DNA of 61,383 bases from Chloroflexota bacterium (GCA_018649665.1 JABIHL010000089.1:1-61383); one strand, 5' to 3'. Counted from the first letter of the stretch, positions 8,637 to 17,879 are shown. Numbers and translations: made by a program. Notes: generated by a model not told the origin, from the letters alone.

Positions 8637-9376
8637 TGGCAGATCGAGCAAAATTTATTGCCGGAGTCACGGCGGGTCTGGGAAGAACTGAAGTGCTGTC
8701 ACCGATCAGCATTACAGAAACCGCCGGGTTCGAAGATGCGGCTACAGCGAAAGCCAACGCCGACAAGGCATCGACCGATGCGTCAGAGCGTTCAATAGAG
8801 CTAGCCGATCAGATGGCAGAGGAAGCGGCGAAGGCTGGCTGGAAAGTACATCGTGCATCTAACGCGGAAGACGCTGCGAGCTACATAGCTCGCATTTGTG
8901 TGGAGAAGAAAGCAACGTCGGTGCTGCGGTCGAACCATGATGCGCTAGATCAGATTGGCGTTGATGCCGCGATTACGAACACTGGGGCGACTCTAGATAC
9001 GACCGAGCACTCTGGTGACTACTCTCAAGATCAAATCGAAAAATCGAAGAGCAAGGCGTTTTCAGCCGAGATTGGTATTACTGGTGTCGACTACGCAATA
9101 GCCGAGACCGGCACGGTAGTTCTCCACCCACGAAGCGGGCTTTCTCGTCTCGTATCGCTGGCGCCCCCGACTCACATCGCGGTGCTGCGACCTGGCGAAG
9201 TTCTTGATTCACTCGACGAATTGTTCGCCATGGAACGTAACGACTTTATGTCGGGTGAATTGGCAGGATCGATGAACCTGATTTCGGGTCCAAGCAAGAC
9301 GGCCGACATCGAAGGGACGACCGTAACGGGAATTCACGGACCTCTCGAAGTCCACTTGGTCATTCTCGCAGGCTGA
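8636..9376 (+). CDS. lutC: lactate utilization protein LutC
   Basis: LUD-domain protein, 246 residues, third member of the LutABC complex. The core pattern VDYAIAETGTVVL...LAPPTHIAVL and the closing ISGPSKTADIE...GIHGP are diagnostic of LutC. The first 80 residues are variable, as in other members. The start ATG overlaps the lutB TAA by one base, with GGAGG ten bases upstream. It ends the operon: the next gene, glycerate kinase, is convergent only 11 bases away, so transcription termination between the two is not obvious from a hairpin. Members of this family are sometimes named LldG or YkgG. Confidence 0.93.
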   Translation: MADRAKFIAGVTAGLGRTEVLSPISITETAGFEDAATAKANADKASTDASERSIELADQMAEEAAKAGWKVHRASNAEDAASYIARICVEKKATSVLRSNHDALDQIGVDAAITNTGATLDTTEHSGDYSQDQIEKSKSKAFSAEIGITGVDYAIAETGTVVLHPRSGLSRLVSLAPPTHIAVLRPGEVLDSLDELFAMERNDFMSGELAGSMNLISGPSKTADIEGTTVTGIHGPLEVHLVILAG

Positions 9377-9387
9377 TAGCCCACAAG

Positions 9388-10524
9388 TTAAAATTTGATT
9401 GCGAGTGCCCGACAGGCTTCCTCGGTTGCAATGGCAACCAGCCGCTTCGTATCTTCCATTGCCGCCTTGAGCGACATGGGTCGGTTTACGAGACTAAAAA
9501 CGGCATCAATTCCATGCTCGTGCACTTCACGAAAACCTGCGCCTAGCGATCCGGCAATACCGATCACTGGAGTGCCACGACGCTTAGCTCGTTGTGCGAC
9601 AGCGACGGGAGATTTGTTGAAAACGGTTGAACGATCGAACTGACCTTCACCAACAATGACTAAGTCGGCGTCTTCAAGGTGTTTGTCGAGACTAACGGCT
9701 TCTAGCACGATGTCAGCTCCAAGGCGCAGACGAGCATCAAAGAAGCCCATAAGCCCAGCTCCGAGTCCTCCAGAAGCGCCTGCGCCCGGGATTTCGGCTA
9801 CGTCTGTGTGAAGATCCGTGGCTATTACTTCGGCGAATTTGCCTAAGGCCGCGTCGAGTTCTTTAATATCTTCGGTAGTTGCTCCTTTTTGCGGGCCGAA
9901 TATAGCTGATGCGCCTCTCGTTCCACACAGAGGGTTATTCACATCACAAGCAACAACTACGTTTGCTCCCGACATACGAGGGTCGAGGTCTGAAACATCG
10001 ATTTTGGCGAGGTCGGTCAATGCGATTCCTCCGCGAGCAATATCGTCGCCGTTGGAATCAGTGAGCTTGCCGCCCATAGCTTGAATCATTCCCGCACCAC
10101 CATCGTTCGTGGCACTTCCGCCGACACCGATGATGAAGTCGCTGAATCCGGCATCAAGAGCTTCAGTGAATAGTTGCCCGACACCGAACGTCGAAGCATT
10201 TCGAACATCTCGTTCGTCTTGACCGAGTCGAGCAAGACCAATTGCGCTCGCTACTTCGATAACCGCAGTTGTGCCATTGCCGAGCGCACCCCATTCCGCT
10301 TCGATTGTTCTGCCGATGGCATCTTCCACCATGGCGGTTCTAACTTCTCCACCTGAACTGTCGACTAATGCCTGTAAGGTCCCGTCACCACCATCGGCTA
10401 CAGGAATTAGTACGGTCTCGGCGTCAGGCCAAATGCTTTTGACACCGATAGACATCGCTTCGGCAATTTCCATGCCGGTGAGACTCTCTTTGAAACCTTG
10501 GGGAGCTAGTACTACTTTCTTCAT
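9388..10524 (-). CDS. glycerate 2-kinase (GarK/GlxK type)
   Basis: ATP-dependent kinase converting D-glycerate to 2-phosphoglycerate, 378 residues, the usual length of the type I glycerate kinase family. Signatures are APQGFKESLTGMEIAEAM at the N-terminus, VADGGDGTLQALV, the glycine-rich GVGGSATNDGGAGM, and GEGQFDRSTVFNKSPVAVAQRA near residue 290. The enzyme would finish breakdown of glycolate, tartronate semialdehyde or sugar acids, which fits the tartrate dehydrogenase, 3-hydroxyisobutyrate/tartronate-semialdehyde reductase type and pentonate dehydratase genes at 41-46 kb. It lies convergent with lutC and divergent from the amidohydrolase pair. Confidence 0.93.
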   Translation of the reverse strand: MKKVVLAPQGFKESLTGMEIAEAMSIGVKSIWPDAETVLIPVADGGDGTLQALVDSSGGEVRTAMVEDAIGRTIEAEWGALGNGTTAVIEVASAIGLARLGQDERDVRNASTFGVGQLFTEALDAGFSDFIIGVGGSATNDGGAGMIQAMGGKLTDSNGDDIARGGIALTDLAKIDVSDLDPRMSGANVVVACDVNNPLCGTRGASAIFGPQKGATTEDIKELDAALGKFAEVIATDLHTDVAEIPGAGASGGLGAGLMGFFDARLRLGADIVLEAVSLDKHLEDADLVIVGEGQFDRSTVFNKSPVAVAQRAKRRGTPVIGIAGSLGAGFREVHEHGIDAVFSLVNRPMSLKAAMEDTKRLVAIATEEACRALAIKF

Positions 10525-10646
10525 AAACGTGAGTATAAGGACTCATTCCGAAAATTCGAGTCTGTAAGCGCCACTAATTACACGGCTCAGCGTCGACCGA
10601 CTGCTACACTCGCCGCCGTACCAACCACTATCGTAGATTTTTTCTT

Positions 10647-11972
10647 ATGGCTGAACGTGCCAATTTAAAGAGTTCGCTTAGTTCGTCGATCAACAAACGT
10701 GCCGACGAACTAGAGCGCATCGCACGCGACATTCTCGACCACCCCGAGAGTGGCTACCGAGAGGCGCGTACTTCCAAATTGGTGGCTGATTGGTTCAGAT
10801 CCAACGGCATGGAAGTGCAGTCGGGAATTGCTCGAACCGGCGTTATTGGAACGTTTGACACAGGAAAACCTGGCCCGCATATTGCCGTAATGGGCGAACT
10901 GGATTCACTGATCGTTCCCGGTCACGCCCACGCCGATGCCGTAACTAGCGCGGCGCATGCATGCGGACATCACGCTCAAATCGGCTCGATGCTCACAGTT
11001 GCGGCTGGCATAGCGGAATCGTCGGTGCTGAACGGACTTTCGGGCAAGATAAGTTTTATGGCCACACCGGCCGAAGAGTACATCGAACTTGAGTACAGGG
11101 AATCGCTTCGAGAAAACGGTGAGATTGAATTTTTCGGCGGTAAGCAAGAATTCATCAAACTAGGTTTTCTTAACGACGTCGATATAGCGATGCTCACCCA
11201 CACGGGCGGCGAAACACCCGGTACGTTCGGTGTCGGCGGTTCAAACAACGGAATGATCGGTAAAACAATCCAATACACAGGTAAAGCTGCACATGCGGGC
11301 GGATCACCACATCTTGGAATTAACGCTCTAAACGCGGCCCATATTGGTCTGGCAGCGATTCATGCGCAGCGGGAGACGTTCCGAGACAGTGACACGGTGC
11401 GGGTTCACCCAATCATCACCAAGGGTGGGGCAGCGGTGAACTCTGTACCAGCGGATGTGAGGATTGAGACTTACGTGCGGGCGTCGAACGTTCCTGCAAT
11501 ATTGACTACATCTGAAAAAGTTGATCGAGCGATTCGCGCTGGAGCGCTGGCTACAGGAGCGTCAGTGAAGATCACTACGAATCCCGGTTACTTGCCAGCG
11601 AAGTACGATGATCGACTCACCGAGATTTATCGACACAACGCCGGTTCGTTGATAGGCGACGACAACATTATCGAGCTGAGTCATAGTAGTGGTTGTACTG
11701 ATATGGGCGACGTCAGTCAGATCATTCCAACTATTCAACCGACCGCAAATGCCACAAGCGGCAACGGTCATGGCATCGACTATTTGGTCGAAAATTATGA
11801 TCTTGCCGTCATCAAGGCCGGAAAAGCGATGGGAATGACCGTTGTCGACCTGCTTGCTGATGATGGGGCGAAGGGGCGAAAGGTCGCCGGGGCGTTCAAT
11901 GCACCAATGACGATCAGCGAGTACCTGAGCCGAATGCGCGGTTTTCGATCTGAAGCGACGTATACCGAATAA
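10647..11972 (+). CDS. M20 family amidohydrolase, first of tandem pair
   Basis: Zinc-type metallo-hydrolase of 441 residues in the M20 peptidase/AbgB group, which cleaves amide bonds of N-acyl amino acids or p-aminobenzoyl-glutamate. Metal-site motifs are GELDSL (83-88), HACGHHAQIGSM (104 onward) and TPAEEYIE (Glu143-Glu144). The dimerisation lid begins near GGSNNGMIGKTIQYTGKAAHAGG. The next gene is a clear paralogue starting three bases after this stop, so the two are one operon born of duplication. The pair diverges from glycerate kinase. A substrate cannot be read; the closest functional type by pattern is the aminobenzoyl-glutamate utilization hydrolase. Confidence 0.9.
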   Translation: MAERANLKSSLSSSINKRADELERIARDILDHPESGYREARTSKLVADWFRSNGMEVQSGIARTGVIGTFDTGKPGPHIAVMGELDSLIVPGHAHADAVTSAAHACGHHAQIGSMLTVAAGIAESSVLNGLSGKISFMATPAEEYIELEYRESLRENGEIEFFGGKQEFIKLGFLNDVDIAMLTHTGGETPGTFGVGGSNNGMIGKTIQYTGKAAHAGGSPHLGINALNAAHIGLAAIHAQRETFRDSDTVRVHPIITKGGAAVNSVPADVRIETYVRASNVPAILTTSEKVDRAIRAGALATGASVKITTNPGYLPAKYDDRLTEIYRHNAGSLIGDDNIIELSHSSGCTDMGDVSQIIPTIQPTANATSGNGHGIDYLVENYDLAVIKAGKAMGMTVVDLLADDGAKGRKVAGAFNAPMTISEYLSRMRGFRSEATYTE

Positions 11973-11975
11973 TCT

Positions 11976-13322
11976 ATGACATCAGCCGACACATCCCCAA
12001 TGCGGGCAGCAGCTTTACTTGCGATCGACAGTGCCACACGTGATCTCATTGCCGATGCGAAGACCGTCTACAGCACGCCTGAGACGGGATTCAATGAGCA
12101 TAAAACCGCAGCCTACGTTCAACAGCGACTGCAATCTCTAGGATTTGTAGTTGAAACGGGAATTGCCAGAACTGGCATGAAAGCCGTTCTGCGAGGTACG
12201 AATCCGGGGCCAACTGTTGCGGTTATCGCAGAACCGGACGCGCTTCGGGTTCCGACTCATCCCGGGGCAGACGCTGAATCTGGCGCTGCTCACGCTTGTG
12301 GACATCACTCCCAGATCGGTTCGATGCTTGGAGTGGCGACTGCGCTTAGCGCACCTGAGCTTAGAAACGCCCTCTCTGGCAACGTCGCGTTCATCGTGAC
12401 ACCGGCAGAAGAATTCATAGATATTCAAGATCGTCTAGCCCTGAGAGCTTCAGGTGAACTAGAATTCCTGTCTGGCAAGCAAGAGATGATCCGATTAGGG
12501 ACGTTCGACGATGTCGACATGGCGATGATGGTTCACACGTCGGCAGGAAACGGTTCTGCGGCACTTAGCATTGGCGGCACCTCGAACGCTCACGTTTCTC
12601 ACCAAGTCAGATACATCGGAAGATCGGCACACGCTGGCGGTGCGCCTGACTACGGCATCAACGCTCTTCAGGCAGCCATGCTTGCTAACACGGCGATCAA
12701 TACACAGCGTGAAACGTTCAGGGAGTCTGATGTTGTTCGGGTTCATGGAATAATTTCAAATGGTGGAGCATCGGTGAACGCCATACCAGGTGAAGTTATC
12801 TACGATGGTCGAGTTCGCGCTAAATCGATAGAAACTCTTGAACCGATCGCCGAAAAAGTCATACGCTGCTATCGAGCAGGAGCGTTGGCGATGGGAGCAT
12901 CCGTTGAAGTCCAGTCAATCGCCGGATATCACGGTCTTGTACAAGACCCAACGATGCAAAAACTGTTTGTGGATAACGCTGAACTCGTTTTAGGACGTGA
13001 TTCAATCAGCGTTGTTGGTACTTCCCAGACGCATGGTGGGTCGACGGATATGGGGGATCTAAGCACGATCATGCCTGTTATCCACCCGTACGCTAACTCC
13101 GCGTCTGGAGTTGGTCATGGAAATGACTATTTGATTGAGGATTACGACCGTGCTGTTGTCGCTCCAGCAAAGGTCATGACGGCGACCGTGCTCGACCTAC
13201 TGGGCAATGACGCTCAGGCCGCCAGAGAGGCGTTAGCCAAGAGCAAACCCGCAATGACTGCTGAACAATACGTATCGGTGCAACGAGGTCGATTCAAGAC
13301 CGAATTATTCGAACAGTCTTAG
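11976..13322 (+). CDS. M20 family amidohydrolase, second of tandem pair
   Basis: Paralogue of the preceding gene, 448 residues, collinear over its full length with the same landmarks. These are IAEPDALRVPTHPGADA in the position of GELDSLIVPGHAHADA, HACGHHSQIGSM at 106 onward, TPAEEFID, GGTSNAHVSHQVRYIGRSAHAGG, and a C-terminal HGNDYLIEDYDRAVV. In the first metal motif the earlier GELDSL reads AEPDAL here, keeping the Asp. All metal ligands I can place are retained, so both copies should be active, perhaps on different acyl groups or as a heteromer like AbgA/AbgB. It is convergent with the cupin gene at 13369. Confidence 0.9.
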   Translation: MTSADTSPMRAAALLAIDSATRDLIADAKTVYSTPETGFNEHKTAAYVQQRLQSLGFVVETGIARTGMKAVLRGTNPGPTVAVIAEPDALRVPTHPGADAESGAAHACGHHSQIGSMLGVATALSAPELRNALSGNVAFIVTPAEEFIDIQDRLALRASGELEFLSGKQEMIRLGTFDDVDMAMMVHTSAGNGSAALSIGGTSNAHVSHQVRYIGRSAHAGGAPDYGINALQAAMLANTAINTQRETFRESDVVRVHGIISNGGASVNAIPGEVIYDGRVRAKSIETLEPIAEKVIRCYRAGALAMGASVEVQSIAGYHGLVQDPTMQKLFVDNAELVLGRDSISVVGTSQTHGGSTDMGDLSTIMPVIHPYANSASGVGHGNDYLIEDYDRAVVAPAKVMTATVLDLLGNDAQAAREALAKSKPAMTAEQYVSVQRGRFKTELFEQS

Positions 13323-13368
13323 GGCTGCTTGAATTGCTGGTCGTGTGACAACGATGTTTCGTCTTGAT

Positions 13369-14079
13369 CTACGCTGAAGGCGGTCGGGATTCGAGGCCGT
13401 CTAGCCGAGTTGTCGTTCGTTTCCATTTGCCGTCAAACTGTTCCTCGTAGAACGTGTGACTCGGAGTTACGTTTGGCGTTACTGTTAGCCATACCTCAAG
13501 TCGGTCGTTGCCAACGTTCGCTAGTTCGTGCTTCTTTTCAGCAGGAACATAGAGCACTTCACCAGCAGTGAATCTCTCGGTGTGCCCATCTACTTTGGCA
13601 TCACAGACACCCTTCAGAAACACAAATACTTCAGCTGCGGCATCGTGCGAGTGATAGGTCGCTACTTTTCCTTCTTCGAGATAGAACATGCCGCCTCGCA
13701 CTAAACCAGAGTCGGGGAAGCGATCGTAGCGGTCGGTTCTGAGAATGGTGATACCGCCGGTTACGACCTTCGGATCGTGTTCAATCGAATCTTTGAGTTC
13801 GTTTGCCGGGCAACTAGCCAGCAAATAAGAAGCCGATGATTCACCGGCGATTATTGCGAAGCTAACACCGGCGTTGATATACGCCTGTGCCGATCCTGTG
13901 ACCGAATGTACTCGATCACCGGTTTTGACCTGATAATCGCCTTCGATAAATAGAAGGACGATGTCGGAATCGCTCGATACGATTCCGGTCGAACTGTGCG
14001 CATCAAGTGTCTTCGATTCAAGTGAGAAGGTTTCATCACTCGCCAGTAGGCCGACATCATGAATCGAAGAACGGTGCAT
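13369..14079 (-). CDS. double cupin-domain protein
   Basis: 236 residues with two beta-barrel halves. The first (about 1-110) lacks metal ligands. The second (about 125-215) has a good cupin core: GGMFYLEEGKVATYHSHDAAAEVFVFLKG, then GEVLYVPAEKKHELANVGNDRLEVWLTV. The two motifs supply the His-x-His, Glu and His usually used to hold a metal. Cupins of this build include oxygenases, isomerases and small-molecule binding proteins, so no reaction is assigned. It starts one base downstream of the guanylate kinase stop and so is read at the end of the aroA-gmk transcript, although its function need not be related. Confidence 0.75.
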   Translation of the reverse strand: MHRSSIHDVGLLASDETFSLESKTLDAHSSTGIVSSDSDIVLLFIEGDYQVKTGDRVHSVTGSAQAYINAGVSFAIIAGESSASYLLASCPANELKDSIEHDPKVVTGGITILRTDRYDRFPDSGLVRGGMFYLEEGKVATYHSHDAAAEVFVFLKGVCDAKVDGHTERFTAGEVLYVPAEKKHELANVGNDRLEVWLTVTPNVTPSHTFYEEQFDGKWKRTTTRLDGLESRPPSA

Positions 14080-14080
14080 C

Positions 14081-14674
14081 TTAGATGCTCACTCTGCGTG
14101 GTGGAATTCGTTGGGATTCAGATTCGATAATTTCAACAACCTGATTCACCGTGTCGTCCAAGCGACCTTCTTCGTTGGTAACTGTGAAATCGAAGAGGCT
14201 TGCCTGTGAAATTTCTTCGGTGGCAGCTGCGAGACGTTTAGTCATCTCGACTTCCGTATCGACACCGCGTTTTTCCAGATGGCTCTTTAGGACGTCTAGC
14301 GATGGCGGAATGATAAATATCAACAACGCCTCTGGAATGATTTCACTGAGGCGTTTTGCTCCCTGAACATCAACTCTCAGAATGACGTGATTACCTGCTG
14401 CAAGTGCGTCACGTACCTGTTTCTTGGGCACGCCGTAGTAGTTGCCATAGACCTGTGCCCACTCAAGTAAATCATCGGCAGCAATGAGATTTACAAAATC
14501 GTCGACTGTAACGAAGTGGTGATTTATGCCGTCAGTTTCACCGGGTCGAGGATCACGCGTGGTCGCGGTAACAGTGAAATGGAATCCAATTCGATCTGAT
14601 TCGATCATACGATCGATCATTACGTCTTTTCCTACTCCTGAAGGACCGGAAATGACTACGACAATTGGGTTCAT
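14081..14674 (-). CDS. gmk: guanylate kinase
   Basis: Phosphorylates GMP to GDP using ATP; essential nucleotide enzyme. P-loop ISGPSGVGKDVMI lies near the N-terminus. The GMP-binding domain shows TATTRDPRPGETDGINHHFV with GNYYGVPKKQVRDAL, and the lid/base region has VILRVDVQGAKRLSEI and FIIPPS. Length 197 from the ATG at 14674 is typical. A TTG at 14698, overlapping the aroA stop, would add eight residues (MSNESAKT) and couple translation; I cannot decide firmly. In most bacteria gmk sits with rpoZ and priA, so a place directly after aroA is unusual. Confidence 0.95.
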   Translation of the reverse strand: MNPIVVVISGPSGVGKDVMIDRMIESDRIGFHFTVTATTRDPRPGETDGINHHFVTVDDFVNLIAADDLLEWAQVYGNYYGVPKKQVRDALAAGNHVILRVDVQGAKRLSEIIPEALLIFIIPPSLDVLKSHLEKRGVDTEVEMTKRLAAATEEISQASLFDFTVTNEEGRLDDTVNQVVEIIESESQRIPPRRVSI

Positions 14675-14690
14675 GGTTTTTGCAGACTCG

Positions 14691-16001
14691 TTACTCAATC
14701 AACCCGCCGATATTTTGAATGATCTTCCAGAAATCTGGATAAGAACTGCCAGCTTCGTCAGGATCGACGATCGTAATCGGATCGGTTGAAATAAGCCCCG
14801 CGATGCCAAGACTCATCGCAAGCCGATGATCGTTAGAGCTCTGGAACTGACCACCGCCAATTGATCCTCCACCGGGAAGAATCATGCCGTCATCGGTTCC
14901 AACGGCATCGATACCGGCACCGTTAAGCCAAGTGATGCTCGTGTGAATCCGATCAGATTCTTTTACACGAAGCTCTTCAGCATCACGAATTACGGTCTCA
15001 CCTTCAGCAATAGCGGCAGCCACAGCTATCACCGGAATCTCGTCGATGAGGAGCGGGACGATGTCGCCAGAAAGCTCGATACCTTTTAGTTGACTGGTTT
15101 TGACCAGAACATCGGCAACCGGTTCACCGGCCACTACTCGTTCGTCAATCAATGTGAGATTGGCTCCCATCATCTGGAGTGCTGTGATTATTCCGGCTCG
15201 CGTAGGGTTAATTCCTACGTTGCGAATCATCAATTCTGCGTCGGGGTGACAAATTCCTGCGACCATCCAGAAGGCTGCGCTACTGATGTCGCCCGGGATC
15301 TCTACATCGACCGTGTTGAGTTCAGATGGTTCAAGTACAAGATCGAGTCCAAAGGTTTTGAGATTGATTCCCATCGCCGAGAACATTCGTTCAGTGTGAT
15401 CACGTGATTCAGCGGGTTGAGTCAACGTTGTAATACCGTCGGCACGGAGCCCTGCCAAGAGAAGGCATGATTTCAGCTGAGCCGAGGCGACTGGCATCTC
15501 GTAGCTCGAACCGTGGAGCGACCCACCATGAAATACAAGAGGTGCGAGAGTGTTGCCAGCGCGACCCGAGATTACAGCGCCCATTTCAGTGAGAGGATTT
15601 ACCACTCTTCCCATTGGGCGAGACTTGAGCGAATCGTCTCCAGTGAGAATTGTGAGAATATCTCGACCCGCAAGGATTCCCGACATCAGGCGAGTTGTGG
15701 TCCCACTGTTCCCAGCGTTAAGGATTTCCGAAGGCTCTTGCAGGCCGTCTAAACCCACACCTTTTACTGTGAGGCTATCGCCCATTCCGTTTGGCCCAGC
15801 TTCTCGAGTTATCTCGACGCCGAGTTCACGCATGATCTCAACCGTTGCCGTGCAATCGGCCCCTGGAGAAAAGTTTGTGACGCTCGCTGTGCCTGTGTTC
15901 GATAAGGCGTTGAACATTATCGCCCTGTGTGAAACAGATTTATCTCCGGGGGCAATGATTTCTCCGCGCAGAGACAACGGCCGTGCAATAGTTACTGACA
16001 T
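14691..16001 (-). CDS. aroA: 3-phosphoshikimate 1-carboxyvinyltransferase (EPSP synthase)
   Basis: Sixth step of the shikimate pathway: joins phosphoenolpyruvate to shikimate 3-phosphate. 436 residues, normal length. Diagnostic stretches are IIAPGDKSVSHRAIMFNALS, LNAGNSGTTTRLMSGILAG, SAQLKSCLLLAGLRADG, and the C-terminal SNDHRLAMSLGIAGL. Residue pattern NAGNSGTTTRLMSG contains Gly at the position whose change gives glyphosate tolerance; this looks like the class II type, but that call is weak. It lies between tyrA (10 bases upstream) and gmk in one minus-strand run, and aroE starts at the right edge of the window on the other strand. Confidence 0.96.
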   Translation of the reverse strand: MSVTIARPLSLRGEIIAPGDKSVSHRAIMFNALSNTGTASVTNFSPGADCTATVEIMRELGVEITREAGPNGMGDSLTVKGVGLDGLQEPSEILNAGNSGTTTRLMSGILAGRDILTILTGDDSLKSRPMGRVVNPLTEMGAVISGRAGNTLAPLVFHGGSLHGSSYEMPVASAQLKSCLLLAGLRADGITTLTQPAESRDHTERMFSAMGINLKTFGLDLVLEPSELNTVDVEIPGDISSAAFWMVAGICHPDAELMIRNVGINPTRAGIITALQMMGANLTLIDERVVAGEPVADVLVKTSQLKGIELSGDIVPLLIDEIPVIAVAAAIAEGETVIRDAEELRVKESDRIHTSITWLNGAGIDAVGTDDGMILPGGGSIGGGQFQSSNDHRLAMSLGIAGLISTDPITIVDPDEAGSSYPDFWKIIQNIGGLIE

Positions 16002-16011
16002 CAGAGTCCTG

Positions 16012-17037
16012 TTAGTTCATCCTGCGACGATCGTATTTCGTCGAGTCTTTTTTCTTGTCTGGTCCGCGCCCCATTACTTTCGCAACCCGGCTGCCAAAGA
16101 ATAGTCCCATCATGCTTTCACTTGATGAAGGAATTTCAGATCGCTCATCTGTATTAGGTCGACGATCAGCAACGCCGGCTTCGAGCCGAGCACGTTGTTC
16201 CCAAGCCTGAATAAACGAATCTGCAAGCGGTCCATCTGAAGCGAAACGTGCTTCTTCATCTTCGAGTCCAGCTTTGATGACTTGAAATCGTTCGATCAAT
16301 TGATCGATCCAGTGGACAAGCATGTCGGCGTTGGTGGCAGCTGCACTCTGGGAAGATGCGGGATCGCCTGAAGCGGGTGAAGTAATGTTGTCGAAATCGC
16401 CGCCGACGAATCGGCTGATCTCTGCCCAAGATGGCGATGTACTGACAGCGTTCATAACCGCGGCAGAAACAACGGCGGGCAACCCGCTAGTGGCCGCAGA
16501 GAACGAATCGTGTTCGTGTGCGTCCATAAACACCGGATTAGCACCGACGCTTTCGATCAGATCGGTAACTGCCTTGATCGAACGAGAATCGGCAGTCGGT
16601 GGAGTGACAACGGCCCACTTTGCGTTGTGGAATATGCATCCAGATGCCTCTTTTTGCTCCCGAATCGATGCACCAGTGAGCGGGTTCCCGCCCACGTAGC
16701 CGACGTTCGAAGGAAGTAGGTCTTTCGCCCATTCCATTACCGCCCGTTTTGCGGGAGAAGTGTCTGTTACAACAGCCCCGTCTTTCAGATGGCGAGCAAT
16801 ACCGTCAAACACGTCATAAAGCGATCCGGCTGGTGTGGCGACGATTACCACATCGGCGTTTTCAACAGCTTTGTCGAGATTCCACTCCACAGAGTCGACC
16901 GCGCCCATACGTTGAGCCAGAGTCTGTGCGCTGTTTTCGGCGTCATAACCGACGACTTTTGAATCGCCGTTGCTTCGGATGGCCATTCCGAGTGATGTAC
17001 CGATTCGTCCGAGCCCTATGATCGTATAGTTCGTCAT
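16012..17037 (-). CDS. tyrA: prephenate/arogenate dehydrogenase
   Basis: NAD(P)-dependent oxidative decarboxylase on the way to tyrosine, 341 residues. The Rossmann motif is YTIIGLGRIGTSLGMAI. The domain continues with ADVVIVATPAGSLYDVF, VVTDTSPAKRAVMEWA and GGNPLTGASIREQKEASG, the last holding the region of the substrate-binding loop, and VFMDAHEHDSFSAATSGLP with the helix-dimer histidine. The C-terminal 50 residues are polar and likely disordered (NTDERSEIPSSSES) and end in a basic stretch; this tail is not part of the usual fold. It precedes aroA by 10 bases in one transcript, so the two aromatic amino acid genes are co-expressed. Cofactor preference cannot be told. Confidence 0.88.
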   Translation of the reverse strand: MTNYTIIGLGRIGTSLGMAIRSNGDSKVVGYDAENSAQTLAQRMGAVDSVEWNLDKAVENADVVIVATPAGSLYDVFDGIARHLKDGAVVTDTSPAKRAVMEWAKDLLPSNVGYVGGNPLTGASIREQKEASGCIFHNAKWAVVTPPTADSRSIKAVTDLIESVGANPVFMDAHEHDSFSAATSGLPAVVSAAVMNAVSTSPSWAEISRFVGGDFDNITSPASGDPASSQSAAATNADMLVHWIDQLIERFQVIKAGLEDEEARFASDGPLADSFIQAWEQRARLEAGVADRRPNTDERSEIPSSSESMMGLFFGSRVAKVMGRGPDKKKDSTKYDRRRMN

Positions 17038-17108
17038 GTTGGTTTCCTATTAGTCGCTTTCCGTTTCAAACAATTACGCTCAAAACGAACGTCCGGTCTC
17101 AAATACCG

Positions 17109-17879
17109 TTATTCCCAGTCGTCGTCGTCCAAGTCGTGGTCATGATCTTGATCGTCGTCGTCATCCTGCGCCGAAGATTCGCCAGCGCGTGGAATCGTTG
17201 CTCCGGCAGAACTTTTCTGCTTCTTGGGTTCGAGCAGGTCGATTGTCTTCCGTAGTGTGGCAAGATCTTCACTCGATATTGATCCACCGTCGTAGATCAA
17301 TGCCGATATTCCGATATCACGGAGTAGTTCAAGATTAATTTGATCGGGAACTTCAGTCACGTTCAGGAATATGTGGCAGGAATAGCGTGCAAGTTGTTCT
17401 TGTATATCAAGAACAGTTCCAACGTTAAATGGAAGCTTAAGGCCTGTTCCATCGAGGACCAGAAATTCAAAGGGGCCAGCTTCGATCGCCTTTGCGCGGT
17501 CTTCTGTTACGTCTGCAGATACAACGAAACCTTTGGCGGTGTCGTCATCCCGTAGTGCCGCTCCAGTAGCCGATTCGCCCTCAGCTATAACAAAGTCGGC
17601 ACCAGCCTCGACAGCGGCGTCGATCTCTTTCGCCGATCCACCCGAAATCGAAACACCCCAAATTTCAGCGTCTTTCACTGCAGTTGCTTGGGGAGCACCT
17701 TTCGAATCTGCGGCAAGGATGAAGAGATCGGCGTCTACATTCGCAGCATCGCTCGCCTTTTTAATAGAAATTCCAATCAGGATCACTGGAACTTTCGTGC
17801 TGGTAGCACGAGCACCAAACCCGAAGCCAGAACGTTCGGTTTGGCCGAGTTTAGTGAGTCGTTCGGTAATTTTGCTCAA
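17109..17879 (-). CDS. unknown barrel-like protein with Asp/His-rich tail
   Basis: 256 residues, not recognised with confidence. Repeating strand-helix units (PVILIGISI, DLFILAA, IWGVSIS, DFVIAEG, GFVVSADV, FEFLVLDG, HIFLNVTE, ALIYDGG) suggest a TIM barrel, which would place a phosphate-binding or carboxylase-like fold here. No catalytic motif stands out. The last 25 or so residues are a strongly acidic tail containing DDDDDQDHDHDLDDDDWE, with interspersed histidines that could bind divalent metal. The ATG start overlaps the PAC2 gene stop by four bases, so the two are co-translated. Being neighbours in one message, they may act together. Alternative: an inactive barrel serving as a scaffold. 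Confidence 0.7.
   Translation of the reverse strand: MSKITERLTKLGQTERSGFGFGARATSTKVPVILIGISIKKASDAANVDADLFILAADSKGAPQATAVKDAEIWGVSISGGSAKEIDAAVEAGADFVIAEGESATGAALRDDDTAKGFVVSADVTEDRAKAIEAGPFEFLVLDGTGLKLPFNVGTVLDIQEQLARYSCHIFLNVTEVPDQINLELLRDIGISALIYDGGSISSEDLATLRKTIDLLEPKKQKSSAGATIPRAGESSAQDDDDDQDHDHDLDDDDWE

Noticed and set aside
15550-16104. 184-residue plus-strand frame
   Set aside because: It is antisense to aroA and tyrA, with a basic, low-complexity composition and no similarity.
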